From the NCBI GenBank assembly GCA_001414485.1, contig LLEY01000020.1, forward strand, positions 124,001 through 188,000: DNA of 64,000 nt, given 5' to 3'. This document shows positions 1 to 10,975 of the stretch, in pieces. The notes under the pieces were generated by a model that was given only the letters and a program-made list of their open reading frames with translations, was not told the origin of the DNA and did not search any database. Numbering within the stretch: position 1 is the stretch's first letter; each line of letters starts with the position of its first letter. The DNA comes from Calycina herbarum. Its lineage: Eukaryota; Ascomycota; Leotiomycetes; Helotiales; Pezizellaceae. The position numbers were made by a program, and so were the translations under genes.

Positions 1-686
1 ATAATAACATGTTGTTGCATAGTGGTTGCTGAAGAGATTGGGCTTTGGGGCATATAATTTGCTTCCTGATTATTCTTGGGGTGTTTGTGTGGGTAGAGGA
101 GAAGAGGTAGTTGGAAACAAATTTAATCTTGAGTGATTAAGAGTTTATGAACTTTTGGAGATTGATTTTTTGTGATGGCCGTGACATTCATTCACCATCC
201 AATTTCCGGGCTTTTGTGTAACTTGAATTTGGGTACCAGTGAACCATCGATTAGCGGGTAAGCCATCAAATTGTCGAATAAGCCGTTAAACTGTCGGGTA
301 AGCCATCAATTTATTTGGGGGCCAAAATAATGTTGCGCGTAAGCCATCAGTAAGCTGCGGGTTAGCCAGACAAAACTCCCAACACAAGAACTCAGCACCC
401 TGTACCTATCGGTTTTCAGCCCCTAATTCTTTATCAACCATAAGATCATTGAAGAATGATCGTGTTTCAATAAATGACGAAGTCATGTATGCTGTGTATT
501 GTTACTTTCAAAATGAACTACTCTCCTAAACCTGCTCAACCTTCGGTATCACTTCTGTTTCCCAAACCACCTCAGGTCTCACTTCAGACTTGACCTCACT
601 ACAAATGCTTCAGAAGTTCTTGTTACTTTTTCCCATCACAACCCATTCAACCCTACCCACCCTTCCGACACCCAACCTAAACCCAC
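1..686. other. Intergenic stretch at the left edge, with a short tandem repeat
   Basis: No coding region is supported here. It holds a degenerate 20 bp tandem repeat at 256-354 (listed separately). The stretch just beyond the VPS16 stop is rich in pyrimidines on the plus strand. The plus-strand ORF at 590-787 is a proline/serine/glutamine low-complexity reading that overlaps the end of VPS16 in antisense and is not considered a gene. Confidence 0.6.
256..354. repeat. Degenerate ~20 bp tandem repeat (GTAAGCCATCA)
   Basis: Three adjacent 20 bp units start at 256, 276 and 296 with cores GGGTAAGCCATCAAATTGTC, GAATAAGCCGTTAAACTGTC and GGGTAAGCCATCAATTT. A detached fourth core, GCGTAAGCCATCAG, lies at 337-350. 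The unit at 276 differs from the first by a few substitutions. The array is about 340 bp beyond the VPS16 stop codon. No function is evident. Confidence 0.75.
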
Positions 687-3611
687 CTATCTCCTCAATC
701 CAGCACCCAACCTCTCAATCTCCCTCCCCTCCACAGTCCCAACCCCAGCAGCAGCTCTCAATCTATCAACCGTCTCCCCATCCTTGATCCTCACGGCCTC
801 CTCTGCAGCCTTAACCCTCATCCCACACTTCTCATACATCTCAATAATCTCCTGCGGCTGCACCTCCCCACTACACTTCGGCACAAAAAGACTCGCCAAC
901 TTCGGATTTCCAGCTGACAAAATGAGAGCAAAGAATGGTTGCCATCCTATAGGACTCTTTCGTATCTTTGACAAGTCCTCGAGATCGCTCCATGAACGAG
1001 CTGATACTTGGGCACGAAGACGGATCCACCATGTTATTTTTTCGGGGACCTTGAATTCCGAGGAGAGTTTCTTTGCGCGCGAGGAGTAGCCTAGTTTTAT
1101 GAGTTTGAAGATTGTTTGGTGGAGGGAGAGGCCGGTGAAGGATTCTGTTAGGTCGCGGTCGAGGAGTTCTTGGTGTTTCAATAAACTCGAAGCTTCCTGG
1201 AGGAATTTTTGAGGGAGGGAGAGCTCTTTGGTGTCGGAGATGAGTTTTGTGGCTAAACTGAGCTTGTCGAGGGTACTTTGGGGATCAGGTTGGAGGAGGG
1301 ATTCGCGGATGAATATGTTTGCTCCATCGAGACGGCGGTCGTCTTGGTAGTAAAGGTCTTTGAGGAGTTCGTTGTCTTCGTTTTGGGCGGAGGATTCGAT
1401 GAGTGCTGTTGCGGTTGGGCGAGTGTTGATTACGCGGAAGAAAGAGGCGAGGGGGAGCTTCTTTTTTAGGTGGAGGAGGACGAAGAATATTAGGTCCGAG
1501 TCGCCACTTTCGATCGCTTTGTCTAGGGCGATCTCATCTTCTTCCATGGAGAGGAGGAGAGGTACTTGTTTCCCTGCACGGGGTTCGTGGTTTAAGAGTT
1601 CGGTGGCAAGACGTCCACGCCCTTCGTCGTAGGCTGCTCGGGCGATTTCTTCAAACGATATTCCGCGTTTGCCATCGAGTTTGGAGACGATCAAACGACA
1701 GATTGTATCTTCATCTTCTGATCCGACACGGACTTTTTGGGAAGCCCAGTGGACGTAGATACGGTCTGTGGGGAGACGGAGGTATGTCGAGATACGGAGA
1801 GCGAGGAGATATTCTCGGCGATTGATCAATCGACGGACGAGATTCTCGGGTGTGAGTCGCTGGAATTGCTCATAAGAGAGCGGTATGCCGATTTCATAGT
1901 GTCGGACTGCATTTAGTACTCGCAGAATTTCACACATATCGACAAAGTCATCGCTGTTGTAGATATCGAGGACTGATTTACCGAAAGATGCAGCTTTTAA
2001 TAACTGCTTTTGTCGCTTTATGTCAAATTCATGACCAGCTGCTTTGACCTGGCAGAAATTAGATTTGCAAACAATGGAGTGGCGGTCAAGAGGCTTACGC
2101 AAGTATCAACTGCTTCCACCAAGTTAGGGCGGATCAATTGTATGTTATCATCTGCTTTCGGTGATTGATGCTCGAGCTGCTCTACAGCATCGAGAAGTAT
2201 AGATGCAGCTGACTCTGTACCAAAACGGAAAACCTCATCTGTAACTTCGGGTACTTTTTGGAGGAAGTCACAAACATCATTTGTGATGAGACGAACGCCA
2301 TCGTGGTCTGCAATCAAGTGAACTCGTCCATCATAAAAGTACCTGGCTGCGGCGTTTTTTGGTCCAATAATATGAACCTCGTCTTCCCAAGCAATAACCA
2401 CAGCGTCATTTCCACACCATTGAACGTCCTTGGGTGGAATTTTGGATCGAGAGTCATGTTCACTCAACCTGTTTTGGAAATCGCTTGTGATAACATATGC
2501 ATTTCCACTTTCTGTGTAGAGTGCCACAAATTTCCCATTGGGAGAGACACTGATATGGGTAAAGGGTCCAATATCGAGGAGTCGGTCTTCTGAGTCAATC
2601 TCGTCTACAACATAAATTGTGTTTGAGATACTCAAAAGAACTTCGACCGAACGGGAGAGAGTATATGCTGGGGGAATGAGAGTCCATGAATGGACCTCGG
2701 CCTCAGGAGGGGTGGCAAGAAGTTTTGGACGAGGTTCTTCATATCGACTAACGGATATTAAGTGGTTGTTGGTAAGAAGTGCAACGAACCCAGTACCATA
2801 GAATCTGTCGAATGTTAGCTCTCAGCTCCAATTTCTTCTGAAAGAAATGGGGAATTCAAACCTGCACTCCTTTACACCATACTCCTCAGCCCCATTTCCA
2901 AGAGAAAATTGTGTAAATTCTCCCTGGAGATCATAATAACATCGAACCGTCCCATCGGAGGTGATCACAATAAGCTTTTCATCTTCAGACCAACCCAGAC
3001 CTTTGATGGAACCCTTCTCCCAGTTTATTCTTCTGATCGGTTTTCCAGCACAACTGTAGAGGTCGATGCTTGATTTGGATGCTTGTGTTCCTCGGAAAGA
3101 ATGGAGTTTTGATTCATCCCGGTGTAATGCTATATTTCGAGACCGGATCAGCATACATTCTCCAAAATAATAACGACATAATAAAGAATGGATGTTTTAT
3201 AGCCACGTGACTGGACTCAAGTTTGTTCTCCACTGGCTTCTCTCTTGGAGTTATTAGATAGATTTTGGGGCCAACGCATATGGCTTCTCCCCCCGTCTCT
3301 CATTGGAGAAACTTGGAAACCACGAATCAAAAATACTTCAGATCTTCCCAAGCAAGAAGGATTATTACATTGGGGGACTACCCCCAAGCCCGTGAGCACT
3401 TGCTATATCTCCTTGGGAGGCTCCCATCTGATTTTAAAAACATCTCATAAAGACCCAAAAATAGAGACTCACCGATAGCTCCACCATATGAACACCCCGT
3501 GACAATATAATTCTCCAACTCCAAATCCTTGTCGAAGACGGCCGTGTAAAGCTGTATCTTTCGATAGAACTTGGCACCAACCCGTTCCCAGTCGGCCGTC
3601 GGATTTGCCAT
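687..3611 (-). CDS. vps16: Vacuolar sorting protein Vps16 (HOPS/CORVET core subunit)
   Basis: Vps16 is a core subunit of the HOPS and CORVET tethering complexes, which drive membrane fusion at endosomes and the vacuole. Four exons are inferred on the minus strand: 3611-3473, 3129-2862, 2804-2099 and 2048-687, giving about 824 residues, the usual length for fungal Vps16. The N-terminal half (residues ~1-400) is the Vps16_N beta-propeller region, with blocks such as WEKGSIKGLGWSEDEKL and SHEDSRSK-type strands. The C-terminal half is the helical Vps16_C region, with RVGSEDEDTICRLI, ARAAYDEGRGRLATELL and ASFFRVINTRPTATAL. The ATG at 3611 begins MANPTADWERVGAKFYRK, which fits the family start. All junctions keep frame: GAI/ALHRDE, KECR/FYGTGF, VDTC/VKAAGHE. 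Intron 1 is long (343 bp) and carries a CACGTGAC motif. The gene is divergent from the gene at 3906, with 294 bp between starts. Identity is very sure; exact exon ends are likely. Confidence 0.95.
3204..3211. promoter_or_regulatory. CACGTGAC E-box in VPS16 intron 1
   Basis: CACGTG occurs at 3204-3209, followed by AC, inside the 343 bp first intron of VPS16. CACGTGA-type sites are bound by bHLH factors of the Cbf1 family in fungi. Function here is inferred only; a 6-8 base motif can occur by chance. Confidence 0.3.
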
Positions 3612-3905
3612 TTCTCAAGGTTTCCGTCACCTCATATCGTGTTTGTAGTTTTGGTGGTTGAGTTAGGTTGTTAGGTTGTCCATGATGCTGGTCGCCTGGA
3701 GTTCTGATGCCCATACGTTTAAGCTGTGGTCCCAGCGCTTACGCTAGTGCTGCTATCAGATCCAATATGAATGTGGGGAAGAGGTCCTACAACACCACCC
3801 TTCAGTCGACCAAGACAATATCGAAACCCCAGGTTTTTGCTGTCGTCGAATACCGCGAATTGACTTGGACATGGACGATTGACCTTTCCTCGTGCGAGAG
3901 GCTTG
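3612..3905. promoter_or_regulatory. Shared upstream region of VPS16 and the chelatase-like gene
   Basis: These 294 bases separate the two divergent start codons (VPS16 on minus, 3906 on plus), so they should hold both core promoters and both 5' leaders. I see no clear TATA box. The short ORFs inside are not considered coding. Confidence 0.5.
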
Positions 3906-5147
3906 ATGGCAGACGATTCTTTGATTGGCAAGATCCACGACTTGAGTGACTTGGAACTGGCCGCTCTGATATGTCTTGTTGCAAAGGAGCACTGTATTAT
4001 CGATACGGTGCCAGATGCTCTCGATGAGCTGGTAGACGAGCTCGAGCTGGTAAGCCACGAATTCTGCGCTTCTTTTGGCCTCTACTTACAAACGAGAATG
4101 TAGGTGGCAGCAAAAGTCTTTGGCCTTTCCCATGCAGTAATCGATTGTTCCGAACATACCACCCTCGATGATTTCGCACACGCAATCCTCTCGGTCGACG
4201 AGAGTCCAACTCGATCGAATTCCCCCGTGAGAACAAGACAGGACTCATACTTCCTGCATGCGCCTACGTTCCAACCCATTTCCCGGTCCCCAGTTTCCGA
4301 TACCTTCGCGGAGAACAAAACAATTGCGAATGTGATCATAGCGAAGAATCTCGACGAAGCACCCAAACAGGTCCAGATACAGGCGTTGGAGCTTATGCGA
4401 ACGAAACGAATATACACCAGAACCTCTGTCCAGAATGCGCCCAAGCGATTTTTGTTCATAGCGTTATTGGCAGGTGGTCAAGGGCCGAGGTTGACGAAGC
4501 ATCTGAACGACCATATGTTCATTTCACATTTCCATGATCCCGAGGACGGGTTTCCGAACTTGGAGGAGAAGTTTGATGATGGGAATTCCAGTTCTTCAGT
4601 GGTCAAAAAGAGCCCAGGTCTTGATGTAGAATCTTTTCTGTGGCCGACGATTACAGCAGAGGTTTGAATAATTCTCTAACTTAGCAGGGCTTTTTCTAAT
4701 GGCAGCCAGGATATCGAGTATCTTTCTGAACTCAGTGAGCAAGCTACAGTGACGGTAGAACTGCAGGCATATCAACAGAATATCATATCCTTTTTACGGG
4801 TTCACCGAGCTGTAGCGGGTGGCATATCAGCTGCAGCAACAGCACATTTTGAAAAGCTCTCAAAGTACGAACATCATCTCGATTTCCGCCTTGCAGAGCC
4901 AAATGCTAATTATATCCCTAGATGTCTCGCTCCTCTGCATAATCTCACATTCGCCACCCCTTCATTAATAGCATTAGCCACCAGGAAAATTTATCCTCAT
5001 CGGATTCATATCGTTAGACCAGAAAAGGAACGAAGCATGCAATGGGGTAGTGATGTGGATGCCGTGGCAGCTCTGTTGGAAGGAATTGGTCCAGAAGACG
5101 TCATTGAAGACATCCTAGGAATTTCTGGAGCCGAAGTGCCACTGTAA
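3906..5147 (+). CDS. Fungal magnesium-chelatase-like protein (degenerate AAA/MoxR-type, no Walker A)
   Basis: Four exons are inferred: 3906-4049, 4104-4661, 4710-4864 and 4922-5147, about 360 residues starting MADDSLIGKIHDLSDLEL. Junctions are DELEL/VAAKVFGL, ITAE/DIEYL and KLSK/CLAPLH. The last intron (4865-4921) is 57 bp with no in-frame stop, so it can be misread as coding, but a GCTAAT branch site and family memory support splicing. Ascomycete orthologs are usually annotated as magnesium chelatase. The central part (NVIIAKNLDEAPKQVQIQALE, then APKRFLFIAL) resembles the Walker B/sensor region of MoxR/ChlI ATPases. No GxxGxGK[ST] Walker A is present, and the protein starts where that region should be. 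The tail (GISAAATAHFEKLSK, ATPSLIALATRKIYPHR, EDVIEDIL) resembles an AAA lid. Activity as an ATPase or chelatase is doubtful; true function unknown. Confidence 0.85.
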
Positions 5148-5825
5148 TAGAGAACAATACAGTTACGATACTTGTCCAGGCGATTTGCTTTCTTGGGCCC
5201 TCCATTTTTTGACAGCCTTCATTTTTGCGACGTTGGGTTAGTGCCTCTCAAATTTGGAAAGGGCTTAGGCTAGTCTTGAGAGCCTTCCACGGGGTTGACG
5301 TGAGCCATTCTCGTTTCATACCCAAGAATTCGGACTTCAATATGAATTATTTTATATTTCAAACATCTCGATTAGGACTCTCGATGTCAGATTGAGCGAT
5401 CCTAGTTTTGATTTCCTTAGTTTCACGCCATCTCGGTCTAGCTCTCTCTAGGTTGGAGCTAAAGCTCTAAAGGTTTGATATTAATACCTCACTTGCGCGC
5501 TGTTCAATTCACATTGCTTTCATCATTCTTTATCATTTTATCTTGAATTGAAGTAGGTAAACAAAAGTATTCGCTGGTATAGCAAGTATCCCGTAAAGCC
5601 ATTATCCATAAATCCGTGAAAGAAAGACAAAAGAAATGTAATTCTAATATGCGTGTAGATGCCGTTATATGTCGAATAGCACTTCTTAATCCAGTGCCCG
5701 CATTTAAATCCAACGATCGATGCAACGTCGCAGATGTCTTCCACCCTATTCTGACACAACTATCCTACATTCCCACGAATCCTCCAAAAGTACGTTGATG
5801 TCCCTTTCATCAGTCGATGTGTGAA
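5148..5825. other. Convergent intergenic region
   Basis: 678 bases between two converging genes. No coding sequence or repeat is supported. The overlapping short ORFs on both strands at 5504-5798 are low-complexity readings of AT-rich DNA, and the stretch probably holds the two 3' UTRs. Confidence 0.5.
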
Positions 5826-7462
5826 TCAGGAACGTTCTCTGCCAATCTCGATAGCCTGTTCAGCAATGCGGAGTTGGATATCGAGGTCTGAGATGTCTGT
5901 GAGGGAAGAGATAGAGGAGCGGGGAGATGGTGTATCGAGTTCCATCGGGGTGTTGGCTCCTTCGTCTCTTTCTTCATCGGTTTCAACCTCCATATCATCA
6001 TGGATGTCTTCTTCTGGCTCGATAGACATCATGACGTTAGGTGACACCCAAGGACCGGCTTCGAGAATTCTCTGAATCGGGGTTCGGTTATCGAGTTCTC
6101 TGGCACTGTTAAAGATTTGAGCTTCTTCCTCCAGGTTATCTTCGATATCTTCAAGGTCTGGCATGCTTTCGGGCGTGGGACTGCGAATCTCGATAACAGA
6201 ATGTTGCACCAAGTTCTTTTCATTTTTCTCTGCAAATTCCTTGTCCTCAAACCCCTCCATGAGCTTCTCTCGGAACGCCATTGAAAACCGATGTCTGCAA
6301 ATAGGACAGCATCCATTGCCAGCATGTGGCTTCAACCATTCCCGCAAACAAGTAATACCGATAGTATTACCACAACATATCACCAACTCAACAGCAACCT
6401 CATCAGAAGCCCCCGTATCCGCATGCTTCACACCAATGGTTTCTTGACAGATTGCGCAATCCTTGCAATTAGCCTTCAAGCCATCAGGTTTCACTTCTCG
6501 ATAGCCAATTCTCGCTCTCTCGGCAAATCGAAGTCTATCCACAACATGAAGACGATCTGCCATGAGAAGTCCAACGAGAACTTTAGCACCATATCCCGTA
6601 CTCTGAATATGAACAGCTTGTTCTTTATTCGAATACCCATCTCCCATTCCAGCACCATGAATCTCCTCCATGAAACCCCAGACCTTCTCGTACTTTCTTT
6701 GGAAATATCGAAGGAAGTTCATGATCAGATCAACCTGCACTTTCTCATTGATTGGTGCAAATTGTCTTTCCAAATCTTGGGTTCCAAGGAGGTTCAACAT
6801 GGCGATGGCCCATCGATGGAGAACCTTTTCAATGAGATGGCGCATGAGTTGGCCGAAGTTCTCGATGATAGGGTCCTCGATCGGTGTGAGAAGTCCGTAC
6901 ATCGTGAGGTTGTTTTTTCTCATCATCCAGATTTTGGATTCTTCTCTAGATTGGAGAGAGAATCCAGGACAGAGTTCCTTACCGTGGTTATTCTACTTTC
7001 CAAATTAGCCGCGTTACACCAACTCCCACCTTAACTCCCAATTCCCAACGTACCTTTCTAAAATTATATAAAAGGGAAATGAAAGGAATAACATACCTTT
7101 GGACTCCAAGTAGGCTGAAAAACAATCGAGATAGGTCTCGGTGTCATATTCAAAGGCCTCCCCATTTCATAAACATGTAACCCAATCTGGCCCATCATCC
7201 ACCCCATCGTTACACGATCCTCGTAATCGAAGGGTTTCCGTGTTCGTATCCAGTGGTCGTGGATATCCCAGATACCCTCTGGAGAGATCCTGGTGGGGAA
7301 GGATCTTTCCAAAGTGATTGATATTCGATCTGCGGACCAACCGGTGCATGTAGCGAGGGAGAAAAGTGTGGCGGTAAGTTCAACGGAATCGCAGAGCAAG
7401 TAGTTGTGGCAGAATTTGGCGATTGTGCGAGGTGACCGTCTTGTTGCTGAAAAAGTAGTCAT
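5826..7462 (-). CDS. Variant RING-finger domain protein
   Basis: Two exons are inferred on the minus strand: 7462-7097 and 6992-5826, about 510 residues. The 104 bp intron joins QPTWSPK to NNHGKELCPG in frame. A RING-like domain lies at about residues 298-358: CKDCAIC, then ICCGNTIGITCLREWL, then CCPICRHRF. The spacing fits a RING, but both usual His positions of the CGHxxHxxC core are replaced (C-G-N-T-I-G-I-T-C), so zinc binding and E3 ligase activity are uncertain. Variants with Gly in the second position are known in fungal RING-like proteins. The C-terminal ~150 residues are acidic and Ser/Pro-rich (DLEDIEDNLEEEAQ, EPEEDIHDDMEVETDEE) and probably disordered. The N-terminal ~290 residues look helical with no domain I recognise. 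Substrate and pathway unknown. Confidence 0.85.
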
Positions 7463-10400
7463 CCTCGGAGAACGGGAAACTGTGCAACTGGCATGGCTTC
7501 AGAATTTGTTGTTTTGAGAAGATTTTGGAGGATCCATGCTGCAGCATAGCAAAAGGAATAATAACAAATTGAAGAAGAAACATGAAAATGAAAATAATAA
7601 TTACCCTTTTCAATGGGTATGCCTTCAAGCAACGAAGGACTTTGGGTCCCTAAGAAAAAGGGGGATTTATATCCTTTTAATCCTTTATCGGGATTATACA
7701 ATCGGAAAAATTTACCGAGGTATGATGGTGGAATTGGGTCGCTAATGGTTATCTAACCGATATTCAGTAAAGACTCAAGCAGATAAATTTGTCATATTAT
7801 TTCTGCATCCTCTGTTTCCCTTGAAGCTACTAGCTCTGGATAGAGAGGGACCGAGAACGAGACATGATGACTCGGGATTCTTAAAGAATTGGAGAAGCAG
7901 AAAAGTTCGAAAAGAAGAAAGTTATGAAAAAGGAGTGGTGTGTGTTGGGCAATTTTATGAGCAGTTCCCAAAACTTCACAACTCAAATTTCCAAACACAT
8001 CTGTCCTGCTTGAAAAATGGAGTCACGAGGGACAAGAAAGTTTGGGGAGGGAACATAAATGACTCGAAGAACGAAGCAAAGGACTCAACTGACCCTTTTG
8101 CTCTGAGACCGAAGACTTGAAACCTTGGAGCTCTCGATGAATAGGAATGTTTGGATGAAGAAGTGATTAAGTAAAAGTAAGAAGATGTGAGAAGAAAGTA
8201 CTGTTATTGGTGATATGTGTTTGATATTGTGGTTGGTTGGTTGTTGCTGGTTAAAGAGAGGACTCGTGGATGGAAGAGAAGTTGCCTTGTTATATAGAAG
8301 AGGAGAAGGAGAAGGGATGGACTTCCAGAACTGACTGATTGGGAATCACAAACAGTATAAGTGGGATGTGATCAAGAATAGAGATGACTGGAAAGATACG
8401 TACCGGTTTCGGTGAATCTGCTGAGTGGCTCAGGGTGTTATTCCCACCACTTTGATGGAGGGGAAGATGTTAATCACTGGAACGAGCCAAAGCATTCAGT
8501 GCCGGACTTTTGGCGACTGATATCTCAACTTGGTTCCAAGAGAATTTCGTTCGTGGTTTTCTCTTAATCGTAGGGAGGCTGCGAGATGTTGCTAGCATGT
8601 ACTAGAGTTGTAAAATTGTAGCAGAGCTATCAAGTATGGAAGTTGGAGAGGTGCTGGGCAGCAAAGGTTGCGTGTGACTATGATTTGAACGAATATTTGT
8701 AGGCCCCTCTCCAGGGGGCTTAGATGGTACTTGTGACTGTGATCAATTGTGCAATCGGTTGACAATGGGAATAACAATTGGTGTGTGGGTCGGATAGTAG
8801 GGAAGGGCTGTATTGAGGTTCGAGATTTGAACTGTTTTCTGAGAATTGGGTTATAGAGTACCAAGTCTTTGTGAAACCAAGGCCGAGGGATTGGATTGTT
8901 TCTTCTATTATAAAAAGTTAGTTAAAAAAGTATTATTGGTATTGGTGCGAGAATATTATGGCGGAAATTACGTAGAAAAATGGATAGTATTGTTGGCCAT
9001 TAATGACTAGAAAAGATTAAGAACTCAAGGCGTAGAATATCAAGCTTGTTTTGCGATGAAGTGAATTTGACATTTTTAACATTGAAAGCGTGAAGTATAG
9101 AGTGAATTTCTTAGACTTTAGAGGTTGCTGAAACACAACAATAGAAAACCATAGACAATAGGGAGAAAAAGGATCTTTCTGGATACAACTCCTAGAAAGA
9201 GCACAGAGCAGACAAATTATTTGTTGGCATACCTGATTGGACTGGATTTGTCGCTTGATAAAAAGGGGCTGCTGTTTGAGCAGTGAATTCTCCAGAGAGG
9301 GGTTGTATTCCTTGGCAAATATTCTGCTTCCCATGACATTCATTTCTTCATATGTTGAACCTGAGAAAGGTAAGCCCACAGCTAGATAATAGCTACTGTC
9401 GTCGAAACTACGGATAAGCGGGGTAATATGAACCTGGACTCGACTGGAAATTGTTGACTCACCTCCAGTACTTTAGTAGTGAGTTTGGACAAGAAAGGCA
9501 TGATTTGGTTGTGGGTTGAAGAGGTTTAGGTTCAAAACTGAGGGCGAAGGCAGTGAAGGCAGAGTCGCAGTTTTTCCGCGCACGTGATGTGACAATTATA
9601 GAGTGAGTAAGTGAGAAGATTAGTAAGAAGAGTCAAGCGAACTCAAGTAAAGGGGGAAAGCATCGGCAATATTCTATTCTTTGCGAGGAATAAAAAGGGG
9701 GTTTTGGGAGGAGTCCTTTGGTAAAGAAGGCATGCGAAGATCAGGAATAGCCACAAGCGGGACAGTGAGCGCAGTATAACTTGATCTTTTAGATAGGAAA
9801 AGAGTTCTCAAAACAGTTGGAAGAGAAAGAGAGGAGTTCAGAGACTAAGATCTGACGTGAAGATCAACTCGGAAGAGTTTGCCTTGAAATTACGCCACCA
9901 AGTGTTCTTCACTGAAAAAACTCCCAAGAAAATGAAATGAATCAAAAGCAGTAAAACAAAACAGTGGGAGAAGAATGTCCAACGGAAGACTAAAAAGCGG
10001 AGTAGAGATAACGATGCAGGAATTCCTCAAATGACGAAGTAGGTATAGAATTTCAAGTCCTCATCAAGGTACCTTGCCATCGCAAAGGTAATCCCCGACG
10101 ACACCAAAGAAAGCAGAAAACCACATCAAGCTCCAACCTGGAAAGAACGTCGTCGCCCAGTCAGCCTCTCAAAAGGTCAATCTGGCTTGCGGTGAAAGGA
10201 ACCACCCTCAACGTGCTTAGCAGATAATAAATGTCCGCGTCTTCAGACACCTTCGGAAAACCAGAACCCAAAATCCTGGATGGTAGGTACGAGGGAACAT
10301 GGGAAGCAAAAATCTATGCTCCTTTTTGTGTAAAAGCCTCGGTCATTACTCTCCTTGAACTTACCTAACTTTAAATTGTGCAAATTACTCTAGAATAAAA

Positions 10401-10975
10401 TTGATATAATATATTCATTATCTAAAAACGTGTAAGAGAATTAGAGTATCGCTCTCGCGAGCCTTCTAAAGAGTGTTGCATAATAAGAAATTGTCCAAGA
10501 ACTTGTGGCGATATAGAAAGAGGAGGGATACACAAAGAATTATGACGTGGCGCATGGATATTGAAGTTTTTTTTACCTTTATTGTGCCTTGTCTACCGAG
10601 GTCTTCTTCAACACCAAAAAAGAAACCACGAAGTTTCCACGAGAAACAATTATCACAGCCTCAGTTATTCTTCTCCTGAACCTTTTGCTTTACAGATTCT
10701 GGAACAATCATCGCAATTACCCGAGAAGGTTTAGGAGAATTGAGAGATCATGTTCTTCATTCTCCCATACAGTCTAGGATAATAACATCGATTTCTCAGG
10801 CCTGTTTGGCACAACCAAGGTCAAGTTAGTTTATGAACGTCACTCTTAGTAATAATCACAGAGTGAAATGAAAGCTGGAGTTCAAAATTTCCCATTATTT
10901 CTATTATCCCCCCCCCCCCCCCCTTTTCCGATATTTCCGTGAATATCTCGCGATTATAGAGTAACAAATAGGTAC
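7463..10975. other. Intergenic region between the RING gene and NAD kinase
   Basis: 3.5 kb with no supported gene. It contains the promoter of the RING gene near 7.5 kb and the terminator region of NAD kinase near 10.9 kb. ORFs here (7821-8120, 8592-8864, 9017-9379) lack family features. The only distinctive element is a run of 16 C at 10908-10923. Confidence 0.5.
10908..10923. repeat. C16 homopolymer beyond the NAD kinase stop
   Basis: Sixteen consecutive C on the plus strand, so G16 in the direction of the NAD kinase transcript, starting 53 bases past its stop codon. In the 3' UTR this G run could form a G-quadruplex. It may also be length-variable or an assembly-sensitive site. Confidence 0.8.

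Noticed and set aside
4749..5147. Single long third exon of the chelatase-like gene
   Set aside because: The stretch 4865-4921 breaks a conserved block; removing it as an intron restores KCLAPLH.
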